Shown in pieces: positions 15,911 to 25,691 of a DNA stretch of 60,299 bases; positions within the stretch are counted from its first letter, which is position 1; every line of letters starts with the position of its first letter. Both the position numbers and the translations under genes were made by a program. This stretch comes from FEN-1099 sp964511015 (GTDB taxonomy: Bacteria; Lernaellota; Lernaellaia; Lernaellales; Lernaellaceae), in contig CAZEDX010000018.1 in assembly GCA_964511015.1 (NCBI GenBank), forward strand, positions 1 through 60,299, given 5' to 3'. The notes below the pieces were generated by a model, which saw only the letters and a list, made by a program, of their open reading frames with translations, was not told the origin of the DNA and searched no databases.

Positions 15911-18900
15911 ATGGCCGAAAAAAGACGCGGGCCCGAAGTGTCTGCCATGCTGCACGCCGTCGAAGAAGCGATTGTTGCGGTCGATGCGCAATTGCTGATC
16001 ACTTTCTTAAATCGCACTGCGGAACGCTGGTACGGCATGACCGCGGAGCAAGCTCTCAACCAATTCATCGGCGAACTGTTTCAAGTCGAAGACTTCCCCA
16101 ACTGCTACCAAGCAATCCCTGATCTGGTACGGCGCAATGGAATCTGGAATACCGAAGCCTACCATGTCGGTGCCGGAGGGCACCGGATTGCGGTAGACTG
16201 GACCATCACCCTTCTCGACCCGTCAGATTCCAACGCGGGGTTTGTCTGCGTTGCTCACGACATCACCATCCGGAAGCAGACCGAAGCGATCTGGCACAAG
16301 ATCGCCGACGAATCGTTGCAGGGGATTACCATCTCGCGCCCTGACCGGCTCGTCTACATCAATCGGGCGGCGGCAGAACTGCTAGGTTCTACACCCGAAC
16401 AAATCCGGACCATGACGCTGGAGCAACTGAAAAAGCTGATCCATCCGGACGATCAACCGAAGTTGGTTGACGCACACCGCGCGCGGCTGGCCGGATTGGC
16501 CCTGCCAACCAAGTTCGAATGCCGGGCGGTTCGCCCGGATGGATCGACGATTTGGCTGGAAGTCATGACGAGCCTCATCGAACACGAGGGCGAGCCCGCC
16601 GTTATGTCAGTGGCGATTGACGTCACTGCGCGCCACAAAGCCGAAGAAGAGGTTCAACGCGATCGTCGCCAGTTCCTTGCCGGCCCAGTCGTGGCTTTCA
16701 AATGGAAGGCCGAGCCCGGTTGGCCTGTCGACTATGTCTCGCCCAACGTAAGTCAGTTCGGCTACCAGCCGGCGGACTTTGTCGCTGGTCGCATTGCCTA
16801 TCTGGACATTCTTGACCCCGCCGATCGCGACCGGGTCGCCAATGAAGTGGAGCGTTTCATTCGCGCGGGTCTGCCTTCATGTTCGCAACAGTACCGACTC
16901 CAGTGTGCCGATGGCACGGTGCGATGGGTGCGCGAACATCTGGTGGTCGTCAAAGACGCGGCCGGCGTGATTACCCATTTTGACAGCTATCTCATCGACG
17001 TCACTGCCGCTCGGGAAACCGAAGAACGATTACGGAGCGCACACGAAAAACTAGCGCGGCTGGCCAATAGCGTGCCGGTGTTGCTGGCGTGGGTCGGCGC
17101 TGACCGGCGCTTGTTGTTGGTCAACCAGGCGTACGCGGATTTCTATGGCCGACCGGTGGAGGAACTCATCGGCCGACATGCGCAAGAAGTAATCGGGGAA
17201 GAAGCTTACCAACGTGCCGCGCCGCTGATGGACGCTGTGCTCGCAGGACAACACGTGTCTTTCGAAAACCGGGTGGTTGACTGTCATGGACAAGAACGTG
17301 TGGTCCTTGCCGAATACACGCCGGATTTCGATAGCGAGGGCAGGGTACAGGCTTTCTTCGCCTCGGTGCGGGATATCACCGAACAGAAACAGGCGGAAGA
17401 AGCCTTGCGACGGAGCGAAGCCAAATTCGCCGCCGCGTTCCAATGTGTCCCTTCGCCAATGGCGATTTCTTCAACCGTCGACAACCGCTTTCTCGACGTC
17501 AACGAGGCTTTTCTGCGTACGTTGGGGTATTCCCACGACGAGGTCATCGGACGAACCGCGGGAGAGCTCAACCTGTTTGTCGTTCCAAGCCAGCGTGACG
17601 CGGTGCTGGAAGTCTTGCGGCGAGAGGGGCACGCTCGCGATCAAGAGGTCACAATCCGAACCAAAAGTGGACTGTTACGCCACGGGCTGTTTTCGGCGGA
17701 CCTGATCCAATTGGCCCAGCAACAGGTGTTGCTCACAGTGATGAACGACATCACCGAACAACGGAAGGCCGAAGCCGACCGCCGCCGCAGCGAAGCCAAC
17801 TTCACGACCGCTTTCATGGCCAACCCGCTGCCGATGGCCCTCAGCACACCGGACGAAGGCCGCTACGTCGAGGTAAACGACGCTTTTGTGAGCATTCTCA
17901 GCTACTCGCGCGAAGATGCCGTCGGGAAAACCTCGCAAGAGCTTGGCGTCTTTGTGGACTACAACCAGAGGTTGAAGATCGTTGAAGCGATCAAACAGAC
18001 CGGCCAAGTGCGCGACATCGAAGCCGACGTGCGAAGCAGACAAGGCGAAATCCGCCACGGGCTGTTTTCGGGCCAGTTGATCCATGTGCAAGATCGCGAT
18101 CTGGTGTTGTTGGTCATGAACGATGTGACCGAACGACGCCGCGCCGAAGACGCACTGCGCGACAATGAAGCCCTGCTTAAAAGCCTGCTCGCCGCGGCGC
18201 CGGTGGGCATCGGCCTAGTTCGCAACCGAAAATTCGAATGGCTCAGCGAACAGTTCGTACAAATGGTGGGGTATGACCGAGAGGAACTGATCGGCCAGGA
18301 TGCCCGCCTCCTCTATGAGTCCGACGAAGAGTACAACCGCCTCGGACAATTGCAGTTGTCCAAGTCGGTTCGGGATACAGGCGCGGGTGCGGTGGAGACA
18401 CGCTGGCGGCGCAAGGATGGAACTTTGATCGATGTCCATATTCGCGGCAATGCCGTCAGCGAAAAGGACCTGTCCAAGGGGATTACCTTTACCGCTTTGG
18501 ACATTACCGAACGCCGGCGGACTGAAGCTGCGTTGCGCGAAAGTGAAGCTTTGCTGGCCAGCGTTCTCCGGGCCGCCCCCATCGGCATCGGCTTGGTCCG
18601 CAATCGGGTTTTCGCCTGGGTCAGCGACCAGTTGACGAAAATGCTCGGCTACTCGGCGGAAGAAATGATCGGACAGAGCGCCCGTATGCTCTACGAAACG
18701 GAGGAGGAGTTTTTGCGGGTCGGCCGCGAAAAATACGCCGATATCGAACGAACGGGGACGGGGACTGTGGAGACCCGTTGGCGGCGCAAAGACGGCACAG
18801 TGATGGACATCCTGCTCAGCTCGAATGCCATCGACCCGCAGAACCTCGCAGTGGGCGTCACCTTCACGGCGTTGGACATTACCGACCGTAAACGGGCCGA

Positions 18901-21271
18901 ACAGAAGTTGGCTAATACCACGGCGGAACTGGACCGGTATTTCAGCGTTGCTCTCGATCTGCTGTGCATCGCCGACATCGACGGCCACTTCCGGCGTCTG
19001 AACCCACAATGGGAAAAGGTATTGGGCTACTCAACGGCGGAACTTGAAGGCCGCGTGTTTCTGGACTTCGTTCACCCCGACGATGTGGCCGAAACGGTGG
19101 CCGCCATTTCCGCATTGTCAGACCAGCAAGAGGTGCATCATTTTGTAAACCGTTACCGGCACCGCAACGGTGGTTACCGTTGGATTGAATGGAACTCCAT
19201 CCCCGTCGGCAACTTGATTTACTCGGCCGCGCATGACATTACCGAACGCAAGGAATCAGAAGAGGCGTTGCGCCAGAGTGAATACCGCCTGCGACGCATC
19301 ACCGACAACATGACTGACATGGTCAGCCAACTCGATATTGAAGGCCGTTACACCTACGCTAGCCCTTCCCACCAACGGGTACTTGGCTACACTCCGAACG
19401 CGCTGCTGGGCACTACCGCCTTCGAATATATACACCCCGCAGACCGTACGTTAGCGCGCGCCTATTTCGAGCGGGCCCTGCAAGCGGGAATTGGAGAACC
19501 TTCACAGGTGCGGTTCCGGCATGCAGACGGGCACTACGTTTGGCTGGACGTTTCCGGTCAAGTGATGCTTGACGAGAACGGCCGGGTGGAAGGCGCCACC
19601 CTCAGTTCGCGTGACGTCACGCAGCGTAAACACGCCGAGTTGTTGTTGGAGGCTCAACGCGACCTCGCCCTGGAACTCAGTCATGCCACGGAACTGGATC
19701 AAGCCCTCCAACGCTGTTTGGATATGGCGTTGACACAATCCGGCTGCGATGCCGGTGGCGTCTACCTAGTGCAGCCTAACGGTGATCTGACGCTAGTCGC
19801 GTCGCGCGGGTGGACGACGCGATTCGAGCAAGCCTCCCGTTTCTTTGCGGCCGATCACCCTCAAGCCAAGCTGATCGCTTCCAAGCTGCCCTATTACGTC
19901 ATGGCCGACCAGAACATCGACGGCACCAAAGATGCCGTGCAGGAAGGTCTTCTTTCTGCCGCGGTCATCCCGATCGTGCATACGGGCCAAGCCATAGCCG
20001 CGCTAATGGTCCATTCGCACTCCGGCGGCGAAATGCCAACGCACACCCGAAAAGCGCTGGAAGCCATTGGTACGCAAACCGCTCACGCCATCGCACGACT
20101 TAAAGCTGAGCGGGAAAAAGGGGCTCTCGAGGAACAGTTGCGACAATCACAAAAGATGGAAGCTATTGGTCGGCTGGCCGGCGGTATTGCGCACGATTTC
20201 AACAATATCATGACCGGCATACTTGGCTATACCCAGATGTTGCTCGGTGCGACCATGCCGGACGACCCGAAACAAAAGGACCTGCTCGAAATCGAACGCG
20301 CGGCCAATCGCGCCGCCGACCTCACGCGCCAGTTACTGGCCTTTAGCCGAAAACAGATCATCGCCCCCGTTGTCACCAGCCTGAACGAGATCATCGAACA
20401 TTCCCGCCGCATGCTTGAACGCCTGATCGGCGAGGACATTGTCCTGTTGACCGAGCCGGCGCCTGGCCTGTGGCCGGCCCGTCTCGATCCGGGCCAAATG
20501 GAGCAGGTCTTGGTCAACCTGGCGGTCAACGCCCGCGATGCCATGCCCAAAGGCGGCCGGCTGACAGTAAGAACGGCCAACACCTCCCTGGACACTGAAC
20601 ACGCCCAGAACATCCCCGACGCAACTCCAGGCGACTGGGTGGTGCTTACCGTTGCCGACACTGGATCGGGCATGTCGGATGAAATCAAACAACACCTGTT
20701 TGAGCCTTTCTTCACCACCAAGGAAAAGGATCGTGGAACCGGCTTAGGCTTGGCAACGGTCTATGGAATCGTCCGGCAAAACGGCGGCTTCATCGAGGTG
20801 CATTCGCGGCCCAACGCGGGCTCTGTGTTTCGCATCTACCTGCCGCGTGTTGAGGAGCCGGTCGTGACACTCGCCCGCCGAGCCGCCGTTGACCTGCCGC
20901 GAGGAAAGGAAACCGTATTGGTGGTGGAAGACGAAACCTCTGTTCGCCGCCTGGTCCGCAAAGTGCTGGAACGACACGGATACCGGGTGCTGGAGGCGGC
21001 CGGACCCACAGAAGCCTTCGCCACCTTCGACAAACACGGCAAAGAGGTCGATCTACTATTGACCGACGTGATCATGCCGACGATGGACGGCCGGCGCCTC
21101 TCCCAACGGTTGTTGGCGATCCGGCCTCAACTCAAGGTGTTGTTCATGTCGGGTTACACCGAAGATGTCATTGCGCACCACGGCGTGCTCGACAGTAACA
21201 CCAGCTTTATGCAAAAACCGTTTTCGATCGAGACGTTAGTGCGCCGAGTCCGCGAGACGCTGGACAACTAG
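15911..21271 (+). CDS. Soluble hybrid sensor histidine kinase with ten PAS domains, GAF and receiver
   Basis: This is a 1786-residue cytosolic signalling protein without membrane helices. Ten consecutive PAS/PAC units of about 120-130 residues, each ending in a D(I/V)T linker such as VAHDITIRKQTE or ALDITERRRTEA, occupy residues 10-1240. A GAF domain (to about 1400) follows, then the kinase: phospho-acceptor H1428 in AHDFNNIMTG, N-box NLAVNARDAM, G1 VADTGSGM, G2 GTGLGLATVYGIV. The C-terminal receiver has Asp1719 in LLLTDVIMP and K in MQKPFS. PAS5/6 and PAS7/8 are near-duplicates. ATG 15911 follows GAGGAG; the upstream GTG overlaps that site. No cognate regulator is adjacent, so output may be intramolecular or to a distant partner. 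Confidence 0.93.
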   Translation: MAEKRRGPEVSAMLHAVEEAIVAVDAQLLITFLNRTAERWYGMTAEQALNQFIGELFQVEDFPNCYQAIPDLVRRNGIWNTEAYHVGAGGHRIAVDWTITLLDPSDSNAGFVCVAHDITIRKQTEAIWHKIADESLQGITISRPDRLVYINRAAAELLGSTPEQIRTMTLEQLKKLIHPDDQPKLVDAHRARLAGLALPTKFECRAVRPDGSTIWLEVMTSLIEHEGEPAVMSVAIDVTARHKAEEEVQRDRRQFLAGPVVAFKWKAEPGWPVDYVSPNVSQFGYQPADFVAGRIAYLDILDPADRDRVANEVERFIRAGLPSCSQQYRLQCADGTVRWVREHLVVVKDAAGVITHFDSYLIDVTAARETEERLRSAHEKLARLANSVPVLLAWVGADRRLLLVNQAYADFYGRPVEELIGRHAQEVIGEEAYQRAAPLMDAVLAGQHVSFENRVVDCHGQERVVLAEYTPDFDSEGRVQAFFASVRDITEQKQAEEALRRSEAKFAAAFQCVPSPMAISSTVDNRFLDVNEAFLRTLGYSHDEVIGRTAGELNLFVVPSQRDAVLEVLRREGHARDQEVTIRTKSGLLRHGLFSADLIQLAQQQVLLTVMNDITEQRKAEADRRRSEANFTTAFMANPLPMALSTPDEGRYVEVNDAFVSILSYSREDAVGKTSQELGVFVDYNQRLKIVEAIKQTGQVRDIEADVRSRQGEIRHGLFSGQLIHVQDRDLVLLVMNDVTERRRAEDALRDNEALLKSLLAAAPVGIGLVRNRKFEWLSEQFVQMVGYDREELIGQDARLLYESDEEYNRLGQLQLSKSVRDTGAGAVETRWRRKDGTLIDVHIRGNAVSEKDLSKGITFTALDITERRRTEAALRESEALLASVLRAAPIGIGLVRNRVFAWVSDQLTKMLGYSAEEMIGQSARMLYETEEEFLRVGREKYADIERTGTGTVETRWRRKDGTVMDILLSSNAIDPQNLAVGVTFTALDITDRKRAEQKLANTTAELDRYFSVALDLLCIADIDGHFRRLNPQWEKVLGYSTAELEGRVFLDFVHPDDVAETVAAISALSDQQEVHHFVNRYRHRNGGYRWIEWNSIPVGNLIYSAAHDITERKESEEALRQSEYRLRRITDNMTDMVSQLDIEGRYTYASPSHQRVLGYTPNALLGTTAFEYIHPADRTLARAYFERALQAGIGEPSQVRFRHADGHYVWLDVSGQVMLDENGRVEGATLSSRDVTQRKHAELLLEAQRDLALELSHATELDQALQRCLDMALTQSGCDAGGVYLVQPNGDLTLVASRGWTTRFEQASRFFAADHPQAKLIASKLPYYVMADQNIDGTKDAVQEGLLSAAVIPIVHTGQAIAALMVHSHSGGEMPTHTRKALEAIGTQTAHAIARLKAEREKGALEEQLRQSQKMEAIGRLAGGIAHDFNNIMTGILGYTQMLLGATMPDDPKQKDLLEIERAANRAADLTRQLLAFSRKQIIAPVVTSLNEIIEHSRRMLERLIGEDIVLLTEPAPGLWPARLDPGQMEQVLVNLAVNARDAMPKGGRLTVRTANTSLDTEHAQNIPDATPGDWVVLTVADTGSGMSDEIKQHLFEPFFTTKEKDRGTGLGLATVYGIVRQNGGFIEVHSRPNAGSVFRIYLPRVEEPVVTLARRAAVDLPRGKETVLVVEDETSVRRLVRKVLERHGYRVLEAAGPTEAFATFDKHGKEVDLLLTDVIMPTMDGRRLSQRLLAIRPQLKVLFMSGYTEDVIAHHGVLDSNTSFMQKPFSIETLVRRVRETLDN

Positions 21272-21280
21272 CCGCGCCGG

Positions 21281-22159
21281 CTACCACTGAGCGCCAATGG
21301 CCAGACCAGGCGACATAAAGGCCGCCGGCCATCCCAAGTCCGGATTGGCGGGCGTGTAAAGGCCGACCAATTCTGGCGTCAGCACAAACGCGCTGAACTT
21401 GAATTGCACGCCAAGCGCCAAACCCACGTTGTACAGGTTATACTCGGGCGACACCGTCGCTTTGAACACCGGATCGAACTCGGTGATCTCACGCGTGAAT
21501 TTGATCTTGGCGCGATGATAGGACAGATGCAAAGCCGCATACGGTGACGCCCAGCCGAAATCCCAACCGATGATCAACGGCGACTCCAGCGTGGCGACGT
21601 AGCCGTCATAGGAATCGCTGCCTTCGAAAACATCGCCGGGATGATCCGTCTGGCCGTGAATCGGCAAGAACCCGACTGCCGGCGAAATCGACAGCGACCC
21701 GCGGCCGAACTTGGCCACACGGATTTTGGCGCCACCACGGGTGTACAACGATGTGGTCGTACTCAGTTCGAGGTCAATATCATTGGTCACACCGTAGGCC
21801 AGGATGATCGACACATTGGGCACCGGGTAGCCGAATCCACCACCCGACAACAATAACAGGAAGTCGAACATCAGGTCTTCCGCTTCCATTTCGGCGATCT
21901 CGCCCTGGTACTTGGGGTGCTGTTGACCGTACTTGTCCAATTCGTCTTCCATCTGGTCCCACAGATCAAAACTCGCGCCGGCGGTGACCTCACGCGCCAG
22001 TTCCGTGGAAGCCATCAACTTGAATTCGCCCTGTCCCATTGGTTGTGCCGGCTGATACCGGTTGTAGGTCACCGGCGCACAAGCGGCGATAAGGGCCGTG
22101 AGGCAGACGACCAGGGCGAATCGAAGTCGGGAATCCCGCGACAGAACTAGGTTTTTCAA
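21281..22159 (-). CDS. Outer-membrane-type lipoprotein (putative beta-barrel)
   Basis: This 292-residue precursor has a lipobox LTALIAAC after a short n-region and hydrophobic stretch. The body has alternating hydrophobic/polar strands with many Gly and aromatic residues (SLSISPAVGFLPIHG, SPYAALHLSYHRA, LYNVGLALGVQFKFS) and ends in a strand with Trp, as in transmembrane beta-barrels. The start is TTG 22159: GGGAGGG lies 6 nt before it, and a promoter ending at 22221 makes the longer frame impossible. The stop is 9 bp from the convergent kinase stop. Function is unknown. Confidence 0.7.
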   Translation of the reverse strand: MKNLVLSRDSRLRFALVVCLTALIAACAPVTYNRYQPAQPMGQGEFKLMASTELAREVTAGASFDLWDQMEDELDKYGQQHPKYQGEIAEMEAEDLMFDFLLLLSGGGFGYPVPNVSIILAYGVTNDIDLELSTTTSLYTRGGAKIRVAKFGRGSLSISPAVGFLPIHGQTDHPGDVFEGSDSYDGYVATLESPLIIGWDFGWASPYAALHLSYHRAKIKFTREITEFDPVFKATVSPEYNLYNVGLALGVQFKFSAFVLTPELVGLYTPANPDLGWPAAFMSPGLAIGAQW

Positions 22160-22220
22160 AATGAACCCTCCCTTAAAAGAAAGGCCGTGGCGCAACCCGC
22201 GACCTCCAGATTGCAGGGGA

Positions 22221-22249
22221 ATTATGGACAAACAATACTTGAGTTGCAA
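22221..22249 (-). promoter_or_regulatory. Promoter of the lipoprotein gene
   Basis: On the minus strand TTGCAA (22244-22249), 17 bp, CATAAT (22221-22226). The transcript would begin near 22214, about 55 nt before the TTG start at 22159. Confidence 0.65.
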
Positions 22250-22383
22250 TCATTTGGTCGGTCTTTGGGCGGCACAAAGGCTAATTCATCGCAAGTCCGG
22301 ACAATTCAGACCGGCAAAAACCCGTACGTCGCTTCGAGTTCACATTTGCTTTGGGTGTTTACCAGAACGGCAAGTTGGGCAGA

Positions 22384-24000
22384 TTAGTTCAGATACGACA
22401 ACTTCCGCAACGCTTCGAGGTCTTGCGGCGATGCCGGCTGGTCGGCCTCCTCACTGATTAGCTCGCCATAGGTCGCAATGTAGGTCGGCTGGGGCGGAGT
22501 GACAAACACCTCGTTCAATACGCGGCCGGGCATGTCACGCGCAATGGGCAAGCCAAGTATCGCCAATGCGGTGGGCATCACATCATACACCGAGGCATTT
22601 GCCGCGATTGTTGCTCCGGGCCGGATGCCGTCCCCGGCCAGAAAGATCAGGCCTTCATCACGGTGATCACCCGAGGTCGTGGTGCGAAACAGAAACGAAC
22701 GGGCAAAAATGTTGCGTTCGCCGATCAGAATCGGCTGGTCGTTTTCAAAGGATTCCTTCATGACGCGCGGATCGAAGTGCGCGTGAATGGCCACCAACGG
22801 GGAACTACCGCCGTCAAACTCCGGTTGTGACCGGTCCTCCACCTTGGCAAAGAGCAATCCTCCGGCCGGGGTGCGTGCTTGCCGTAACTGGTCGGCAAAA
22901 AAAGCTGGATCGGTCTGGGGATCGGCACAAAACAACACCTCCCCGGCAGGCGCCATGCCACAGGAACGGAAGCCGGGGGGGGCCGCCAGACGAGTCAATT
23001 CGCTGCCATTGGCCAACACTGCACGATCCGAATAGATCGCGTCACCGAAACCATGGTCGGAGTTGATTAACACAATGGTGTCGGGCCCCGCCATTGCCAA
23101 GGCCGCGGCAACCCAGATGTCGAGATCGCGATAGGCTTGAGCCAGGCGTGGCCCGTCGAATTCGATTTCTTCCGGGTCAATACTCCAACCAGCCGCCCGA
23201 AATGGAGCGGGGTCGTAGTCATGCCACCACTGGTGGCTGACATAATCAGACTCGCGATGATAGACCACTGTCAGGCGGGGATGTACGCGGAATACCTGCT
23301 GCCAGACCGTGAGCACCCGGCCGGTCAGATCGGGGAACAGACCGACAGCGTCCTGCACGGGGTTTAGCAGCAGCAGGTTGGCCAACACCGATTTCTGCCC
23401 CCGCTGCAACAAGATGTCCCACAACCGCGGCACACGAACCTGGCGCCAGGTGTACATGATCGGCTCGCCGGTATTTTCCGCTCGCGTAACGAAACCTTCG
23501 ATGCCGTGTTTCTCCGGCGGCATTCCGGAATAGACCGTCGACCAAACCACGGGGGAATTGGCCTCGCAACACGTGTGCAAACGTCCTACCGTGCCACGCT
23601 CGAGCAGCGCTTCGAAGGCCGGTAATTCATGCCTAGCCAAGCCTTCCCGAAACAGGCGTTCGGTCATGCCGTCGAAACCCAACATAATCAGCCGCGGCGC
23701 ATTGTGTCGCTTCCACGCCGCGGCCCGGTGCCAAGCGGGATCCGCGGCGGCCAATATTAGTCGCGAGGGAATGTCGTCGCCGCCGTTGATCCATTTGATG
23801 CGTGGGATATAGCCGGCAGCTCGAACCGTTAGTCTGGTCCAATCACCACGCTCCACCAGTTCCGTATTTTCTCCCAACCTGATGCGCTGAACAAGCAGCG
23901 AAGGGAAGATAGGTGGTGATGTTTGCCGGTTAGCCACGACAACAACGCAAGTCGCCGCTAGCGTGAGCATCAATCCGGTCAGCAGCAGAAAGCGCCTCAC
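22384..24000 (-). CDS. Alkaline-phosphatase-superfamily (type I phosphodiesterase-like) exported protein
   Basis: This 538-residue protein has one N-terminal hydrophobic segment (RRFLLLTGLMLTLAATCVVVV) acting as signal or anchor. The catalytic region starts with LIMLGFDGMTERLF (metal ligand D110) and NSPVVWSTVYSG (nucleophile Thr/Ser). It continues with YHRESDYVSHQWWHDYD, INSDHGFGD and DEGLIFLAGDGIRPG, which supply the remaining Asp/His ligands of a two-zinc site. Such enzymes cleave phosphodiesters, phosphonates or nucleotides in the periplasm. GTG 24000 is the start, with GGGGAGG 8 nt upstream. The substrate is unknown. Confidence 0.8.
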   Translation of the reverse strand: MRRFLLLTGLMLTLAATCVVVVANRQTSPPIFPSLLVQRIRLGENTELVERGDWTRLTVRAAGYIPRIKWINGGDDIPSRLILAAADPAWHRAAAWKRHNAPRLIMLGFDGMTERLFREGLARHELPAFEALLERGTVGRLHTCCEANSPVVWSTVYSGMPPEKHGIEGFVTRAENTGEPIMYTWRQVRVPRLWDILLQRGQKSVLANLLLLNPVQDAVGLFPDLTGRVLTVWQQVFRVHPRLTVVYHRESDYVSHQWWHDYDPAPFRAAGWSIDPEEIEFDGPRLAQAYRDLDIWVAAALAMAGPDTIVLINSDHGFGDAIYSDRAVLANGSELTRLAAPPGFRSCGMAPAGEVLFCADPQTDPAFFADQLRQARTPAGGLLFAKVEDRSQPEFDGGSSPLVAIHAHFDPRVMKESFENDQPILIGERNIFARSFLFRTTTSGDHRDEGLIFLAGDGIRPGATIAANASVYDVMPTALAILGLPIARDMPGRVLNEVFVTPPQPTYIATYGELISEEADQPASPQDLEALRKLSYLN

Positions 24001-24208
24001 CCGGACGACCTCCCCGCTTGAGAGATCTTCCCTAGCCGCACCGGTTCGACGTGGCTGCTGCGGCTTGATACCAGGAAAGCGCCACTTCCTAGAGGGCTCG
24101 TCGACAAATCGCGGCAAGACATCAACACAGCAACCCACTTACAAGTGTTTCCAGCTTCGGGCGAGAAGTAGGAAATGGATTCGGTGCGGCAGACAGCATA
24201 TAAGGTAA

Positions 24209-24322
24209 GTAGACGCGCATCGGTCAACAACAGGAACAACAGCCTCCGCAGGGTCAGGAACATCACTCACTTGAACAGGAACGTGAACGTGAACAAGAAC
24301 AACAACTGAGATGCGCGTCTAC
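24209..24322. repeat. 13-bp perfect inverted repeat enclosing a purine-biased low-complexity core
   Basis: GTAGACGCGCATC (24209-24221) and its exact reverse complement GATGCGCGTCTAC (24310-24322) enclose 88 bp. The core is dominated on the plus strand by GAAC/CAA words (for example GAACAGGAACGTGAACGTGA). It could form a long stem-loop or be a remnant of a small mobile unit. Confidence 0.7.
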
Positions 24323-24385
24323 CTGTGTTCACTCTCTTCCACTTGAAAGATATCTATTTGAAAATCGGAAAGCAAGGCCGAAGTC

Positions 24386-24412
24386 AAAAAAAACTACAAA
24401 GACCGATCGGTC
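24386..24412 (-). terminator. Probable terminator of the alpha/beta hydrolase gene
   Basis: On the minus strand the palindrome GACCGATCGGTC (24401-24412) is followed by TTTGTAG and eight T. It begins 4 nt after the stop codon. The stem is short. Confidence 0.55.
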
Positions 24413-24416
24413 CGCT

Positions 24417-25499
24417 TTACCAACAATCGGGGGATTCCGCCCGGTGTGGCGATGTACAGCGTCCCGGATCGTCCAGGTACGTGTCGAAGAAGGAAAAGAC
24501 CCGGTCCCACGACGACTCATAGCCGTAGGGGACTACCAGAACCGGAACACCACCAGTTGTGGGATCGCCGATCAGCTCATGGTAGGGGTGCAACTTGGGC
24601 ACCGCTTCGTCGATGATCAAACCGTGGTAGTCGGCAATAAAGTACCCGACGGCATCCGTCACCGCGGCGTCAAAGTCTTCGACCAGCCGAATGATCAGAC
24701 TGCTGTCGACACTGCCCCCTGAATGCCCTAGCAACCCGCAGGGCGTCTGTGCGCCAAACAAATGTGCCAGGTATTTACGGCACAACAGGACTTCGTAGAC
24801 ATGCAGCCCGAGCAGTGTAAAGCCGTGCTGCAAAAAGGCGCGGCAAACGCGGTCTTCGTTCGCATCGGCGTTGACCGCTCGCAGAGTGGGAATCAGGACC
24901 GCGAACCCCTGTTGTTGAAGCCGGACGACTTCGGGAAAGTCCTCCAAAAATGTGTCCGCCGATTGGCCATGCCCATGGATCGCCACCACCGACGGAAACG
25001 GACCTTCCCCTGCGGGCAACAATAGGATCGCGGGAAATCGGCCTACCCACGGATCGCGAAAGAGCAGTCGCTTCTTCGTGCCATTGGGGGTCGGCTCGCT
25101 GGCGACAACGGCCACTTCAAGCCGGCGTTCGCGCCAACCGTCAAGCAAGAAACCGATATTCAGGCGTTCGATGATCGCCTCGCGCAATTCCTCGGCCGGC
25201 AAGCGGTCGCGGTACGGCGCGGTCAGTCCGGATTGGCGGAACTCGCGCTCCAGCTCCGCCGCGGTGACCGGCTTTGCCTGACGCGAAGCACGGTCAAGAA
25301 ATTTCATGTAGTCGCCGACACAGTCCACCGACGAATTGCAACCCCATTCGGCTGCCGGATCTTGGCGCTCCTCCACGGCGACGAATGCTCCCCGGTCGTT
25401 CGAGTTCTCCTGCGACAAAGCAGCTTTCTCACGGCACTGGCAAGCGACACCGGCCAGAATGACCAGCACCAACAAAAACACCCTTCGCCGACGAACCAT
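24417..25499 (-). CDS. Exported alpha/beta hydrolase
   Basis: This protein of about 360 residues has a basic n-region (MVRRRR), a hydrophobic helix and a cysteine in LAGVACQC that may be a weak lipobox. The hydrolase core is clear: oxyanion loop VVAIHGHGQSADTF, nucleophile elbow LLGHSGGS (Ser260), and later Asp/His candidates in KLHPYHELIGD. The fold suits an esterase, peptidase or dienelactone-hydrolase-like enzyme in the periplasm. ATG 25499 is preferred (CGGAAG upstream); ATG 25511 is possible. It is divergent from the nuo operon. Confidence 0.75.
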   Translation of the reverse strand: MVRRRRVFLLVLVILAGVACQCREKAALSQENSNDRGAFVAVEERQDPAAEWGCNSSVDCVGDYMKFLDRASRQAKPVTAAELEREFRQSGLTAPYRDRLPAEELREAIIERLNIGFLLDGWRERRLEVAVVASEPTPNGTKKRLLFRDPWVGRFPAILLLPAGEGPFPSVVAIHGHGQSADTFLEDFPEVVRLQQQGFAVLIPTLRAVNADANEDRVCRAFLQHGFTLLGLHVYEVLLCRKYLAHLFGAQTPCGLLGHSGGSVDSSLIIRLVEDFDAAVTDAVGYFIADYHGLIIDEAVPKLHPYHELIGDPTTGGVPVLVVPYGYESSWDRVFSFFDTYLDDPGRCTSPHRAESPDCW

Positions 25500-25632
25500 G
25501 TGCTTCCGCATCTCCGTTCGTTTTGCGCATTCTAGTGTCTCCCCGGCGGGTGGCGAAAGTGGCCCTTCACACCGTTGGCCGGCAAGCCACACCAGCTTTT
25601 CACAGCGCACAACCGAAAAGCCCTTTCTTGTG

Positions 25633-25660
25633 TTGACACAGGCCTTTCCAATGCTAAGAT
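25633..25660 (+). promoter_or_regulatory. Promoter of the nuo operon
   Basis: A perfect TTGACA (25633-25638) and TAAGAT (25655-25660) are 16 bp apart. The expected transcript starts near 25667, about 25 nt before nuoA. This supports the GTG start at 25692 rather than the long upstream frame. Confidence 0.75.
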
Positions 25661-25691
25661 CGGCGCAATTCTGACAGTTTGGGGCGACGGC

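Larger units (their letters stand above)
24001..24416. other. 416-bp intergenic region with a long-range 13-bp inverted repeat and low-complexity core
   Basis: No convincing gene is present. The region holds the leader of the minus-strand phosphodiesterase gene, an inverted repeat at 24209/24310, a GAACAA/GAACGT-type low-complexity core and a terminator at 24386-24412. A Gln/Glu-rich frame on the plus strand (from 24225) has no start or ribosome site. Confidence 0.7.

Noticed and set aside
24225..24722. Gln/Glu-rich open frame on the plus strand
   Set aside because: It has no start codon with a ribosome site and runs antisense into the alpha/beta hydrolase gene.
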